A stretch of DNA of 64,000 nt from Actinomycetospora sp. TBRC 11914 (GCF_012933465.1 NZ_JABBND010000011.1:1-64000), one strand, 5' to 3'. Positions 41,894 to 50,252 are shown, numbered from the stretch's first letter. A program made the numbers and translations. The notes: generated by a model not told the origin, from the sequence alone.

Positions 41894-43069
41894 ATGTCCG
41901 GACCCTGTTCGTGGCGCGGCACGACCGCCGCCGTGGGCATCGCCAACACCCCGTTCCTCAAGCACGGCGCGAGCTCGCGCGGCTCGATGTCGCTGACCCT
42001 CGACGCGATCCTGGCGGCCGCCGCGGACGCCGGCATCGACCCGCACGACATCGACGGGTTCGCGTCGTACGCGAACGACCGCAGTGAGGGCCTCGCCGTC
42101 GGCGCCGCCCTCGGCGTCCGCGAGATCCGCTGGTCGACGATGGTGTGGGGCGGTGGGGGCGGCGGCCTCGCCGCGGCCGTCAACGCCGCCGCGATCGCGG
42201 TCGCCACCGGCCAGGCCACCTGCGTCGCGGTCTACCGCGGGATCGCCGAGATCGACGTCGGGCGCCAGAGCTACAGCGAGGGGCACATCAGCTCCCTCTA
42301 CAGCGCCAACGGGATCTTCACGCCGGCCCAGATCTGCGCGATGCGGACCCAGCGCATGATCGAGGTGGACGGTGTCCCGGCCTCGGCCCTCGAGGCCCTG
42401 GTCGCCGCGGGCTACCACCACGCCCGCAACAACCCCGACGCGGCCGGGCGCGACCGGGAGATGGACCACGAGAGCTACCTCGACGCCCGCCCGATCAGCG
42501 ACCCGCTGCGGCTCTTCGACTGCTCGCGCGAGAACGACGCCGCCGGCGCGGTCATCATCACCACCGCCGAGCGCGCCCGCGATCTGCGCCACCCACCGGC
42601 CTACGTCCTCTCCGGCGTGCAGGGCGGCGCGCAGGGCTGGACCGAGTCGGTCGAGAACGAGAACCCGTACGGCACCGCCGGGTTCCACCCCGCGCTCGTC
42701 GCCCGGCTGTGGGACGACGCCGGGGTCAAGCCGAACGACGTCGACGTCGTGCAGGTCTACGAGAACTTCTCCGGACCCGCGGTCGCCTCGTTGATCGACC
42801 TCGGGCTGTGCCCGCCCGGCCCCGACGCCGGCGCGTTCATGACGCTCGAGAACCTCATCGCGCCCGACGGTGCCCTGCCGATCAACACCGCGGGCGGGAA
42901 CATCGCCGAAGGCTTCGTCCACGGCATCGGGCTCGCCGTCGAGGCGGTCCGCCAGATCCGCGGTACCTCCCCGAACCAGGTCCCGCAGGCCCGCCACTCC
43001 CTGCTGCTCGGTGGCCCGCAGGCCCCGCTGGTGAGCGCGACCCTCTTCGGCTCCACTCCCACCCCCTGA
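41894..43069 (+). CDS. Thiolase-superfamily protein lacking the usual catalytic Cys (Ltp2-like aldolase)
   Basis: 391 residues, thiolase fold. Where thiolases have the nucleophilic Cys the sequence is MVWGGGGGGLAAAVNAAAIA, with Gly instead. The C-terminal GHP motif is replaced by NTAGGNIAEGFVHGIGLAVE. Absence of the Cys, plus the adjacent DUF35 gene, fits the non-thiolase retro-aldolases of the SCP2/Ltp group, which shorten branched CoA side chains. DVVQVYENFSGPAVASLIDL is also typical of that group. It starts at ATG 41894. Substrate not known. Confidence 0.85.
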   Translation: MSGPCSWRGTTAAVGIANTPFLKHGASSRGSMSLTLDAILAAAADAGIDPHDIDGFASYANDRSEGLAVGAALGVREIRWSTMVWGGGGGGLAAAVNAAAIAVATGQATCVAVYRGIAEIDVGRQSYSEGHISSLYSANGIFTPAQICAMRTQRMIEVDGVPASALEALVAAGYHHARNNPDAAGRDREMDHESYLDARPISDPLRLFDCSRENDAAGAVIITTAERARDLRHPPAYVLSGVQGGAQGWTESVENENPYGTAGFHPALVARLWDDAGVKPNDVDVVQVYENFSGPAVASLIDLGLCPPGPDAGAFMTLENLIAPDGALPINTAGGNIAEGFVHGIGLAVEAVRQIRGTSPNQVPQARHSLLLGGPQAPLVSATLFGSTPTP

Positions 43070-43087
43070 CGCTGGAGGCCCCTCCCC

Positions 43088-44584
43088 GTGACCACGACCG
43101 TGGACACCCCGACCGACCTGGACCGCACCCGCTTCTTCATCGACGGGGCCTGGGCGACCCCGCACGGCTCCGAGACGCACCGCTCGGTCGAGGCCGCGAC
43201 CGGCGAGTTGCTCGGCACCGCCGCGCTCGGCGACGCCGCCGACATCGACGCCGCCGTAGGGGCGGCCCGGACGGCGCTGGACCACGGGCCCTGGGGCCAC
43301 ACCTCCCCCGCCGAGCGCGCCGAGGTCATGCGCGCGTTCGCCGGGGCGCTCGCGAAGCGCGCCACGGACACCAGCACGCTCGTGTCGCGGGAGAACGGCA
43401 TGCCGATCGGCATGTCGCAGGCCGTCAACGGCGGCGCGCCGGTGCTGCTGCTGAAGCAGTACGCGAAGGTCGCCACGAGCCTCGACCTCGAGACCGTGCG
43501 CCCGAGCCACTCCGGCGCGACGATCGTGCGCCGCGAGCCGGTCGGCGTCGTCGGGGCGATCACGCCGTGGAACTACCCGCTGTCCCTGGCGATGATGAAG
43601 ATCGCGCCCGCCCTCGCCGCCGGGTGCACGATCGTGCTCAAGCCCTCGCCGGAGACCGCGCTCGACAGTTACGTCCTCGCCGACGCCGCCCTCGAGGCCG
43701 GCCTGCCGCCCGGCGTGCTGAACATCGTCCTCGGTGGCCGGGACGCGGGCGCCGCGCTCGTCGGCCACCCCGGCGTCGACAAGGTCGCCTTCACCGGGTC
43801 GACGGAGGCCGGGCGCATCATCGGCGCCGAGTGCGGCCGCCTCGTGCGCCGCTGCACCCTCGAGCTCGGCGGCAAGTCGGCGGCCATCGTGTGCGAGGAC
43901 GCCGACCTCGACGTCTTCCGCCGGGGCCTCGCCGGGGCGTCCTTCATGAACAACTCCCAGACGTGCACCACGCAGTCGCGGATCCTCGCGCCCTGGTCCC
44001 GCTACGAGGAGGTCGTCGACGCCGTCGCGACGTACGCCTCCGAGCTGACCGTGGGCAACCCCCTCGACCCTTCCGTCGCGTGCGGCCCGATGGCCAGCGA
44101 GACCCACCTCGAGCGCGTCCTGGGCTACGTGGAGGCCGGCCGGGAGTCCCGGGCGCGGCTGGTCACCGGCGGTGGCCGCCCCGCTGGCCTCGACCACGGC
44201 TGGTTCGTCGAGCCGACCGTGTTCGCCGACGTCGACAACCAGGACACGCTCGCCCGGGAGGAGGTCTTCGGGCCGGTCCTCGCCGTCATGCCCTACACCG
44301 ACGAGGACGACGCCGTCCGGATCGCCAACGACAGCGAGTACGGGCTGGCCGGGTCGGTGTGGACCGCGGACGAGGAGCACGGCATCGAACTGGCGAGCCG
44401 GATCCGCACCGGCACCGTCGGTGTGAACTACTACGAGCTCGACCTCGGGGCACCCTTCGGCGGCATGAAGTCCTCGGGCATCGGCCGCGAGCTCGGCTCC
44501 GAGGCCGTCGACAACTACCTCGAGTACCAGTCCGTCTACGTCAGCGCCGACGCCATGGCCCGGCGCCGGGAGGAGCAGGCATGA
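43088..44584 (+). CDS. Aldehyde dehydrogenase (NAD(P)+)
   Basis: 498 residues with a GTG start; GGAGG lies 9 nt upstream. Motifs: PWNYPLSLAMMKIAPALAAG, CTLELGGKSAAIVCEDADLD with the catalytic Glu, NNSQTCTTQSRIL with the catalytic Cys, EEVFGPVLAVMPY, and the C-terminal FGGMKSSGIGRELG. It would oxidise an aldehyde, plausibly the one released by the retro-aldolase encoded just upstream; that linkage is inference. The following gene overlaps by 4 nt. Confidence 0.92.
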   Translation: MTTTVDTPTDLDRTRFFIDGAWATPHGSETHRSVEAATGELLGTAALGDAADIDAAVGAARTALDHGPWGHTSPAERAEVMRAFAGALAKRATDTSTLVSRENGMPIGMSQAVNGGAPVLLLKQYAKVATSLDLETVRPSHSGATIVRREPVGVVGAITPWNYPLSLAMMKIAPALAAGCTIVLKPSPETALDSYVLADAALEAGLPPGVLNIVLGGRDAGAALVGHPGVDKVAFTGSTEAGRIIGAECGRLVRRCTLELGGKSAAIVCEDADLDVFRRGLAGASFMNNSQTCTTQSRILAPWSRYEEVVDAVATYASELTVGNPLDPSVACGPMASETHLERVLGYVEAGRESRARLVTGGGRPAGLDHGWFVEPTVFADVDNQDTLAREEVFGPVLAVMPYTDEDDAVRIANDSEYGLAGSVWTADEEHGIELASRIRTGTVGVNYYELDLGAPFGGMKSSGIGRELGSEAVDNYLEYQSVYVSADAMARRREEQA

Positions 44585-44883
44585 CCCAGGAGGTGGCTCT
44601 GGTCGCGCGCTTCCGGGCGGCGCCGGGGCGGCGCGACGAGCTCGTCGAGGCCTGTCGGGGCGCCGTCGCAAGTGCGGCGGGCGAGGAAGGGACACTCGAG
44701 TACCGGCTGCACACCGACGCGTCCGACCCCGACACCGTGGTGTTCTACGAGCGCTACCGCGACCAGGGCGCGTTCGACGCCCACAAGGACTCCGAGGCGC
44801 TGGCGACGTTCATGGGCTCGATCGGGAGCCTGCTGGGCGGGAAGCCGGTGCTGACCTTCCTGTCGCCGGTGACGGAGGCCTGA
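44581..44883 (+). CDS. Antibiotic-biosynthesis-monooxygenase (ABM) domain protein
   Basis: 100 residues: VALVARFRAAPGRRDELVEA, EEGTLEYRLHTDASDPDTVV, FYERYRDQGAFDAHKDSEAL. This is the dimeric ferredoxin-like fold of putative quinol monooxygenases (YgiN/ActVA-Orf6 type). ATG overlaps the aldehyde dehydrogenase stop (ATGA). A likely role is oxidation of a quinol-type intermediate or quinone detoxification, not provable here. Confidence 0.85.
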   Translation: MTQEVALVARFRAAPGRRDELVEACRGAVASAAGEEGTLEYRLHTDASDPDTVVFYERYRDQGAFDAHKDSEALATFMGSIGSLLGGKPVLTFLSPVTEA

Positions 44884-44884
44884 C

Positions 44885-45049
44885 GTGGACCCCGTGACGG
44901 CCGACGCGGTCGTGATGTTCTACGCGCTGATCGGGGTGCTCGTGGTCGCCGGTGTCGTCGCCGCGGTGGTGCTCACGGTGCGCCACCGGCGAGGGGGATC
45001 CGACCGCGACCGGCCCGTGGGCGAACGGGGTCACGGCCGGGCGCCCTGA
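44885..45049 (+). CDS. 54-residue single-TM protein
   Basis: A GTG at 44885 one base after the ABM gene's stop opens a 54-codon frame. Residues 9-33 form one hydrophobic helix (AVVMFYALIGVLVVAGVVAA), followed by a basic-rich tail RHRRGGSDRDRP. This is a positive-inside pattern, so the tail is probably cytoplasmic. It is too short for automatic length cut-offs but well formed, directly in the operon, and followed by a terminator hairpin. Confidence 0.55.
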   Translation: MDPVTADAVVMFYALIGVLVVAGVVAAVVLTVRHRRGGSDRDRPVGERGHGRAP

Positions 45050-45057
45050 TGCGCCCG

Positions 45058-45087
45058 GGGCACCGCGATCAACTGGTCGCGGTGCCC
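45058..45087. terminator. Bidirectional terminator hairpin
   Basis: An 11-bp perfect stem (GGGCACCGCGA at 45058-45068 with its complement at 45077-45087) and an 8-nt loop, between the convergent small-TM and kinase-like genes. The right arm lies in the last codons of the latter. Confidence 0.7.
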
Positions 45088-46277
45088 TCGACCGCTGCGA
45101 AACAGTCGAGGTCGATCACCATGGCGCTCATCCGCTCGAGGTTGGCCAGAGAGACCTCGTCGGGCTGCATCGCCGGCTGGAGCCGTCCCGCGCCGATGGT
45201 GTACAGCCAGAAGATCAGCCCGTGGAACACCTGTTGGCGGTAGGCCAGGAACGCCTCGTCGAAGGTGAGGTCCGGGCCGCCGTGGGCGTGGAGGCGATCG
45301 AGGTAGAGCTCGAGCAGGTCGCGCTCCCAGGCCCGCCGGTCTTCGATCGTGAGGTTGGAGCTCATCGCGTAGGCGACGTCCATCGCCCAGGTCCCGCGGG
45401 AGAGGAGCTGCCAGTCGAACAGGCCCATCCCGCCGTCGGGTGTCAGGTACCAGTTCCGCGAGTGCACGTCGGAGTGCAGCAACGTCTCCGGGGCCGACCC
45501 GTGCAGCGCCAGAGCCGCCATCGCCGTGCCGAAGACGTCGTCGCGGTGACGTCGGAACTCGGCGGGGAACACGGCGGCGGCGCGGTCGAACCCGACAGCG
45601 CTGCGCGTCGGGAAGTCGATGGCCTTGTTGACGTCGGCCTGCCAGCGCTCGGCGTCCTTGATGACCGCCAGGTCACCGCGGAAGCGGGGACTCTCCCACA
45701 GCGCGCCGTGCGTCGTGGCCAGCAGCGTGATCATGGACTCGGCACGCCCGCGGTCGACAGAGTTCAGGGTCGGATCGCCGAACGTCACGCCCTTGGTGGT
45801 GGCGACGTCCTCCATGAGGAACACCGAGCGCCCGGAACGGGGGTCGGCGGCACTGTAGTAGCCGACCGGGGCCTCGACGTCGAGGACCGGGCGAATCCGG
45901 TCGTAGAACAACGCCTCGCAGGTCAGCGCGTCGATCGGGACCGTGACGGCTCGGGACAGGAATCTGGGGGTCGACTTCGTGAACACCGACTCGGGGAGCC
46001 CGGCCTTCGTCCCGACGTCGTTGTACCCGACCCGCAGGACGCGCCGGGTGGTGGACCCGTCGCTGCCGCCCGTGCCCGCCACGTCGGTGACCCACGCCCC
46101 CGGCTGGTCTCGGCAGAGCGCCGCGGTGAGCCACTCAGGGGTGAGCGCCTCGATCGAGGGCGGGATCTCGGCCAGCGTCGTGGGACGCGGGCGCCGGATC
46201 CGCTCACCCAGGACGTGGCCGCCGATGCGCCCGAGCTGGGCGGCGACCGCCAGTTTGGTGCCGAGCTGACCGCTCAT
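45069..46277 (-). CDS. Aminoglycoside-phosphotransferase/EcKinase-like protein
   Basis: 402 residues. The kinase-like fold shows KSTPRF-type lysine segment (VFTKSTPRFLSRAV), the catalytic-loop motif LLHSDVHSRNWYLTPDGG (H-x-D-x4-N) and GLFDWQLLSRG in place of DFG. It resembles the ecdysteroid-kinase-like phosphotransferases common in actinobacterial steroid/xenobiotic clusters, with unknown small-molecule substrates. It is the last gene of the operon starting at 48073. Confidence 0.82.
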   Translation of the reverse strand: MSGQLGTKLAVAAQLGRIGGHVLGERIRRPRPTTLAEIPPSIEALTPEWLTAALCRDQPGAWVTDVAGTGGSDGSTTRRVLRVGYNDVGTKAGLPESVFTKSTPRFLSRAVTVPIDALTCEALFYDRIRPVLDVEAPVGYYSAADPRSGRSVFLMEDVATTKGVTFGDPTLNSVDRGRAESMITLLATTHGALWESPRFRGDLAVIKDAERWQADVNKAIDFPTRSAVGFDRAAAVFPAEFRRHRDDVFGTAMAALALHGSAPETLLHSDVHSRNWYLTPDGGMGLFDWQLLSRGTWAMDVAYAMSSNLTIEDRRAWERDLLELYLDRLHAHGGPDLTFDEAFLAYRQQVFHGLIFWLYTIGAGRLQPAMQPDEVSLANLERMSAMVIDLDCFAAVEGTATS

Positions 46278-46319
46278 CTGTCGTCGGACTCCTGTCGGGA
46301 AGCGGGGGCGGCTGGTGGG

Positions 46320-46619
46320 TCAGACCAGCAGGAAGAGAACGATCGTCACGGCGGCGACGACGAGCAGGGCCGCGCCGGCACCGAGACGCAGACTTCGCCG
46401 GGCCTGGCGCAGTTCCATGAAGTTGCCCATCACCGCGGTGACCTTGACGAAGGCCACCGCGAGCACGAGGACGCCAGCGACCCGGATGCCCATCCCGCCC
46501 ACATCGTGCCCGCGACCGAGCCACAGCGAGATCAGCGTCAGGACGACGAGGGCCGCCCAGGTCAGGAACGGTGCGTCGCGCAGCGAGAACCGGGCGGCGG
46601 AAGGGGTCCGCGGATTCAT
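46320..46619 (-). CDS. Cytochrome c oxidase subunit IV family protein
   Basis: 99 residues with three hydrophobic helices (FLTWAALVVLTLISLWLG, IRVAGVLVLAVAFVKVTAVM, then GAGAALLVVAAVTIVLFLLV) and the VKVTAVMGNFMELR-type loop of the prokaryotic COX4 family. GAGGAG is 8 nt upstream. Genes for the catalytic subunits I and II are not nearby. Confidence 0.8.
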   Translation of the reverse strand: MNPRTPSAARFSLRDAPFLTWAALVVLTLISLWLGRGHDVGGMGIRVAGVLVLAVAFVKVTAVMGNFMELRQARRSLRLGAGAALLVVAAVTIVLFLLV

Positions 46620-46632
46620 GACGTGGCTCCTC

Positions 46633-47247
46633 TCAGACGACGAGGTAGAGGATCGCGAACAGGACCAGCCAGAGCAGATCGACGAAGTGCCAGTACGCCG
46701 CGCCCGACTCGCTGTTCCGCCGGAGGAGCCGCGACGGCGCCGCTCGTCGGCCGAGCTCGCGTCCCGTGGCGAGGTACAGGTAGCCGAGGACGACGAGGCC
46801 GATCAGCACGTGCATCAGGTGGACGCCGGTCACCGTGAAGTACAGGTAGAAGAACTGGTTCTCGACCGGGACGTGCCCCGCCCGGAGCACCGACGTCCAC
46901 TCGAACGCCTTGTCGACCACGAACCAGGCCCCCATCAGCCCGGTCACCAGCAGCATGCGTCGCGCCGCCCGGAGCGCCCCGGACCTGATGAACCGCAGGG
47001 CGTAGGCCATCGACATCGACGACGTCAGCAGGACCAGGGTGTTCAGGGCGCCCCAGCCGACGGCCAGCTCACGGCTGGAGTGCGCGAACGTCACGGGGTC
47101 GCTCGCGCGCTCGACCATGAAGACGCCGAAGATCGCGCCGAAGAACAGGAAGTCGATCAGCAGGAAGACCCAGATCCCGACCTCGCCCGGGATCCGCCCG
47201 CGGGAGCTGACGAGCTCGCGGACGGGTGACGCGGTCACGGTGCTCAC
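46633..47247 (-). CDS. Cytochrome c oxidase subunit III (NorE-like)
   Basis: 204 residues, GTG start at 47247 with GGAGG upstream. Five TM helices: GEVGIWVFLLIDFLFFGAIF, WGALNTLVLLTSSMSMAYAL, later YFTVTGVHLMHVLIGLVVLG with the conserved TGxHxxHV, and SGAAYWHFVDLLWLVLFAIL. This is heme-copper-oxidase subunit III, closest in length and style to NorE-type proteins associated with nitric-oxide reductase. No catalytic subunit is encoded here. Confidence 0.87.
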   Translation of the reverse strand: MSTVTASPVRELVSSRGRIPGEVGIWVFLLIDFLFFGAIFGVFMVERASDPVTFAHSSRELAVGWGALNTLVLLTSSMSMAYALRFIRSGALRAARRMLLVTGLMGAWFVVDKAFEWTSVLRAGHVPVENQFFYLYFTVTGVHLMHVLIGLVVLGYLYLATGRELGRRAAPSRLLRRNSESGAAYWHFVDLLWLVLFAILYLVV

Positions 47248-47257
47248 GGGTCCTCCT

Positions 47258-48073
47258 TCAGATCGCAGCCGGGACGGGGCGGACGTGGTCGAGGTCGGTG
47301 GACCCGTCGTCGGCCGGGACCTCGTCCTCGTCGATCTGGGCCCGGTAGACCTGGACGCCGTTCGCCTCGTCGAGGCGCACCTGGGCGTTGAGCGCCTTCC
47401 AGGTCAGGACGGTCATGAGGACGACCCAGACGAAGAACGTGCCGAAGGGCCACCAGAGCGCGAGGAACCCGTTGTAGGCGAACGGGCCGTTCTTGAAGAA
47501 CAGGATCATGATGGCGGGGGCGATGGCGAACGACTCGACCAGCGTGTACCAGCCGGCCCAGCGCGGCAGCAGCCGGTGCTCTCCGGGGTTCCAGAGGATC
47601 CCGACGCCGAGGGCGGCGAGCCACACCGAGAAGGGCGCGACGTCGAAGAGGAAGAAGAACCACCCCAGGTGGTTCAGGGCCTGGATGATCGGGGCGGGGA
47701 GGCTCCCGGCGTCGAACGCCGCGACCCCCCACGGGATGTAGACGATCACGAAGATGCAGACCGAGGCCGCGACCGCGACGAGCTGGGTGTAGGTCAGGAC
47801 CGGGAACCGCGCCTCGGTCTTGCGGGTCCACATGGCCATCGAGACCGCCCACGGCCCCATGAGGGCAGCGGCGATGATCATGCAGACGAACCCGAGCTGG
47901 AAGCTGACCCGATGCTCCACGAACATGGCCGCGACGGCGTCGGGGGTCATCATCGGGCTCGGGGCGGGGATCCACTTCAGACAGGCGAACCACCCGACGA
48001 GGAACAGCACCGTCATCGTCGGTCCGGCGAGCAGGCACAGACGGTGCGACGACAGGGCGAGACGTTGCTCCAC
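47258..48073 (-). CDS. Multi-pass membrane protein heading the orphan oxidase-subunit operon
   Basis: 271 residues from GTG 48073, with GGGAGGAA 5 nt upstream. About six TM helices (LAGPTMTVLFLVGWFACLKW, LGFVCMIIAAALMGPWAVSM, VCIFVIVYIPWGVAAFDAGS, LGWFFFLFDVAPFSVWLAAL). There are many Trp, Phe and His-poor helices, and no haem-binding His pattern is obvious. I do not recognise a family. Its coupling with subunits III and IV suggests a membrane complex. Confidence 0.75.
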   Translation of the reverse strand: MEQRLALSSHRLCLLAGPTMTVLFLVGWFACLKWIPAPSPMMTPDAVAAMFVEHRVSFQLGFVCMIIAAALMGPWAVSMAMWTRKTEARFPVLTYTQLVAVAASVCIFVIVYIPWGVAAFDAGSLPAPIIQALNHLGWFFFLFDVAPFSVWLAALGVGILWNPGEHRLLPRWAGWYTLVESFAIAPAIMILFFKNGPFAYNGFLALWWPFGTFFVWVVLMTVLTWKALNAQVRLDEANGVQVYRAQIDEDEVPADDGSTDLDHVRPVPAAI

Positions 48074-48159
48074 GAGTTCCTCCCATCCGCCGGTCCGGCC
48101 GGCAGTCGTGTGGCGCTGATCACCGAGCACGGTGTGATGCCGACGACGCTAGCCAGAAA

Positions 48160-48191
48160 TGACGCAGCGCGTCAACTGGGACAGTGCGTCA
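48160..48191. promoter_or_regulatory. Candidate TetR operator with repeated GCGTCA
   Basis: A perfect palindrome TGACGC-AGC-GCGTCA at 48160-48174 and a third GCGTCA half-site at 48186-48191 lie between the divergent TetR and oxidase-subunit operons, 87 nt upstream of the latter's first gene. Confidence 0.6.
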
Positions 48192-48219
48192 GAAGTGGCA
48201 CCGTCGCTAGACTCAGGGC

Positions 48220-48864
48220 ATGAGCGCCCTGCGCGAGCGGAAGAAGGCGGCGCTGCGCGGAACGATCGTGCGGTGTGCGGTGGAGCTCTTCGTGGAGCGC
48301 GGGTACGACGCGGTGAGCATGGAGGACATCGCCACGACGGCGATGTGCTCCCGGAGCACGCTGAACCGGTACTTCGGGACGAAGGAGGACGTCCTCTTCG
48401 ACTCGACCACCGAGATCACCGAGCACCTGCGCGAGCAGCTGCGCCACACCGACGGCCCCGACCGGTGGGCCCTGGCCCGGGATGCGGTGACCGCGCACCT
48501 GGCCGAGTTCTTCGAGAACGTCGAGTCGGACCTGCGCGTGGACATCATGCAGCTCTGGTTCAGCGAGCCCGCCCTGCTCCGCCGGTATCTCTCGATCGTC
48601 TACGAATGGGAGACCATCCTGCGGGAGTTCTTCTCGGCCGGGTTGCCGCGCAGCCCGGGCACCCGCCTGCGCGTCGAACTGCTGGCCACCGCGATGTCCT
48701 CGGCCCTGCGGGCGGCCACGACCACCGCCCTCGACTTCGACGGTGACGCCGCGGTACTGACCGCCGAGGCCTTCGAGTACCTCGAGCACGGTCTTCCCAC
48801 CCTCCCCGGGGACGTCGATGTGTCCCCGGGTGCCGGCCGGGCGGATCCCCGATTCGCCGTCTGA
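48220..48864 (+). CDS. TetR-family regulator, divergent from orphan oxidase-subunit operon
   Basis: 214 residues: TIVRCAVELFVERGYDAVSM, EDIATTAMCSRSTLNRYFGT, KEDVLFDST mark the DNA-binding domain; the rest is a helical ligand domain (FFENVESDLRVDIMQLWFSE). Start ATG 48220. The adjacent palindrome and divergent arrangement suggest repression of the membrane-protein operon. Ligand unknown. Confidence 0.87.
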   Translation: MSALRERKKAALRGTIVRCAVELFVERGYDAVSMEDIATTAMCSRSTLNRYFGTKEDVLFDSTTEITEHLREQLRHTDGPDRWALARDAVTAHLAEFFENVESDLRVDIMQLWFSEPALLRRYLSIVYEWETILREFFSAGLPRSPGTRLRVELLATAMSSALRAATTTALDFDGDAAVLTAEAFEYLEHGLPTLPGDVDVSPGAGRADPRFAV

Positions 48865-48874
48865 CCCGGCGCGG

Positions 48875-49039
48875 TCAGTACACCGGGCGCTTCCTCCGGC
48901 AGGCGCGGAGACTCAGCCCGTCGGCCTTCGCGTACGTCGCGAGACTGGAGGGATACCGAGTCCCATCGCGGTACCGCTTCCAGCCCAGGAAGCCCAGTGC
49001 CCCGGCGACGATCACTGCACCTTTCCCCGTCCAGCTCAT
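48875..49039 (-). CDS. 54-residue small protein coupled to Rieske oxygenase
   Basis: MSWTGKGAVIVAGALGFLGW is a short hydrophobic N-terminal segment, then a basic tail (KRYRDGTRYPSSL...LRACRRKRPVY). It could be a small membrane-associated protein. The ATG at 49039 overlaps the Rieske gene's TGA (ATGA), supporting translation. No family recognised. Confidence 0.5.
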   Translation of the reverse strand: MSWTGKGAVIVAGALGFLGWKRYRDGTRYPSSLATYAKADGLSLRACRRKRPVY

Positions 49040-50178
49040 GCCTGGCTCCCTTCCACACGGTCGAGATCGTCGGGGGTCGAGACCTTCTTCACCCGGATGC
49101 CGGCGCCCTGGCCGTTGTGCCGCACGCTCGTCCCGTCGAGGGCGCTCCGGGAATCGATCCGGCCGTCCCACATCCGGCGGAAGGCCACTGTCGCGCGGTC
49201 GTACGACGAGTAGGGCGGACGCTCCGGCTCGTGGCGGTGCATCATCACCGCGGCTTCCTGCCGGGCCAGGGTCCAGCTGCCGAACTCCATCGCGTGATCG
49301 AGCACGTAGTGGAACACCGAGTCCACCAGCGGAATCTTCAGCCGGGGCATCAGCATCATCTCCATGACGTAGAAGCTGTTCTCCTCGACCGGCGTGAACG
49401 AGTAGAGCGCGGAGCCCGTCACGCCCGGTCGCCCGCTGAGGCGGACGGTGTAGAGCGTCGCCCCGTACGAATCGGTGACGAGGTCGCCCGTGACGGGCGC
49501 GACGATGTTGCCGATCTCCCGTTTGCGCACCCGCCGCAGCACGTTGGCGAACGACCACCAGGGCCGCGCGTCATGGATCTTGTGCTCGGCACGGATCATG
49601 GTCGGGGTCTCGTCGTGCATCACCGACTCGCCCCAGCCTCCCGTGTCGTGCACGAGGGGGAAGTGGGCGCCGTCGGAGTTGTTCTCGCAGAAGTGCTTGG
49701 CAGGATACGGCAGCAGCCAGCGGTGCTTGGTGAAGTGGACGTCGTCCTCGGAGACGCCGAGCTGGCCGAGCAGGTCGGGGAAGGCGATGTCGGGTTCGTC
49801 GGCGCCGTTCCACAGGAACACCCCGCCGTGGCGCTCGATGATCTGGTAGGTCGGCAGGCAGACGCCGCTGCGGGGCTTGCCCGGCCCGCCGAGAGCGGTC
49901 AGACGACCCTCGTCATCGTAACGCCAGCCATGGAACGGGCACTGGATCCGGTTGTCGACGACCTCGCCGCCGACCCCGAGGTTGGCGCCGAGATGCGCGC
50001 AGACGGCCGACATGCAGTGCAGCCGCCCGTCGGACTCGCGCCAGAGCACGACATCGCGTTCGAGCAGCCGGGCCGGGATGACCTGCCCCGGCTCGACGTC
50101 CGACGACCACGCCACGATCCACCAGGAGCGGGGATACGCCGGGTTGAGTGCGACGAACTTCTGCGCAGTGCCTACCAC
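49036..50178 (-). CDS. Rieske-type ring-hydroxylating oxygenase, catalytic subunit
   Basis: 380 residues, GTG start at 50178 with GGAGG upstream. The Rieske centre is C-A-H (CAHLGANLGVGG) and CPFHGW, i.e. C-x-H and C-x2-H. The mononuclear iron site is ENNSDGAHFPLVH, with H-x4-H and the preceding Asp. This layout (KshA/3-ketosteroid hydroxylase-like, without separate beta subunit) fits monooxygenases of steroids or terpenoids. The reductase partner is absent from the window. Divergent TetR nearby. Confidence 0.9.
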   Translation of the reverse strand: MVGTAQKFVALNPAYPRSWWIVAWSSDVEPGQVIPARLLERDVVLWRESDGRLHCMSAVCAHLGANLGVGGEVVDNRIQCPFHGWRYDDEGRLTALGGPGKPRSGVCLPTYQIIERHGGVFLWNGADEPDIAFPDLLGQLGVSEDDVHFTKHRWLLPYPAKHFCENNSDGAHFPLVHDTGGWGESVMHDETPTMIRAEHKIHDARPWWSFANVLRRVRKREIGNIVAPVTGDLVTDSYGATLYTVRLSGRPGVTGSALYSFTPVEENSFYVMEMMLMPRLKIPLVDSVFHYVLDHAMEFGSWTLARQEAAVMMHRHEPERPPYSSYDRATVAFRRMWDGRIDSRSALDGTSVRHNGQGAGIRVKKVSTPDDLDRVEGSQA

Positions 50179-50195
50179 GGCGGCCTCCGTACAGT

Positions 50196-50252
50196 AGTGA
50201 TCACTTCTCTGTGGGACGGAACAGTACGAGCCTCTTTCGGCTTGTAGCAAGC
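50196..50252. promoter_or_regulatory. Divergent Rieske/TetR control region with small palindromes
   Basis: AGTGATCACT (50196-50205) is a perfect palindrome 18 nt upstream of the Rieske start, and GCTTG-TAG-CAAGC (50240-50252) is a perfect inverted repeat farther upstream. Either could be the TetR operator. Confidence 0.45.

Noticed and set aside
41621-44695. Minus-strand frame of 1024 codons opposite the DUF35-thiolase-ALDH operon
   Set aside because: Antisense shadow with low-complexity composition; the plus-strand genes are well conserved.
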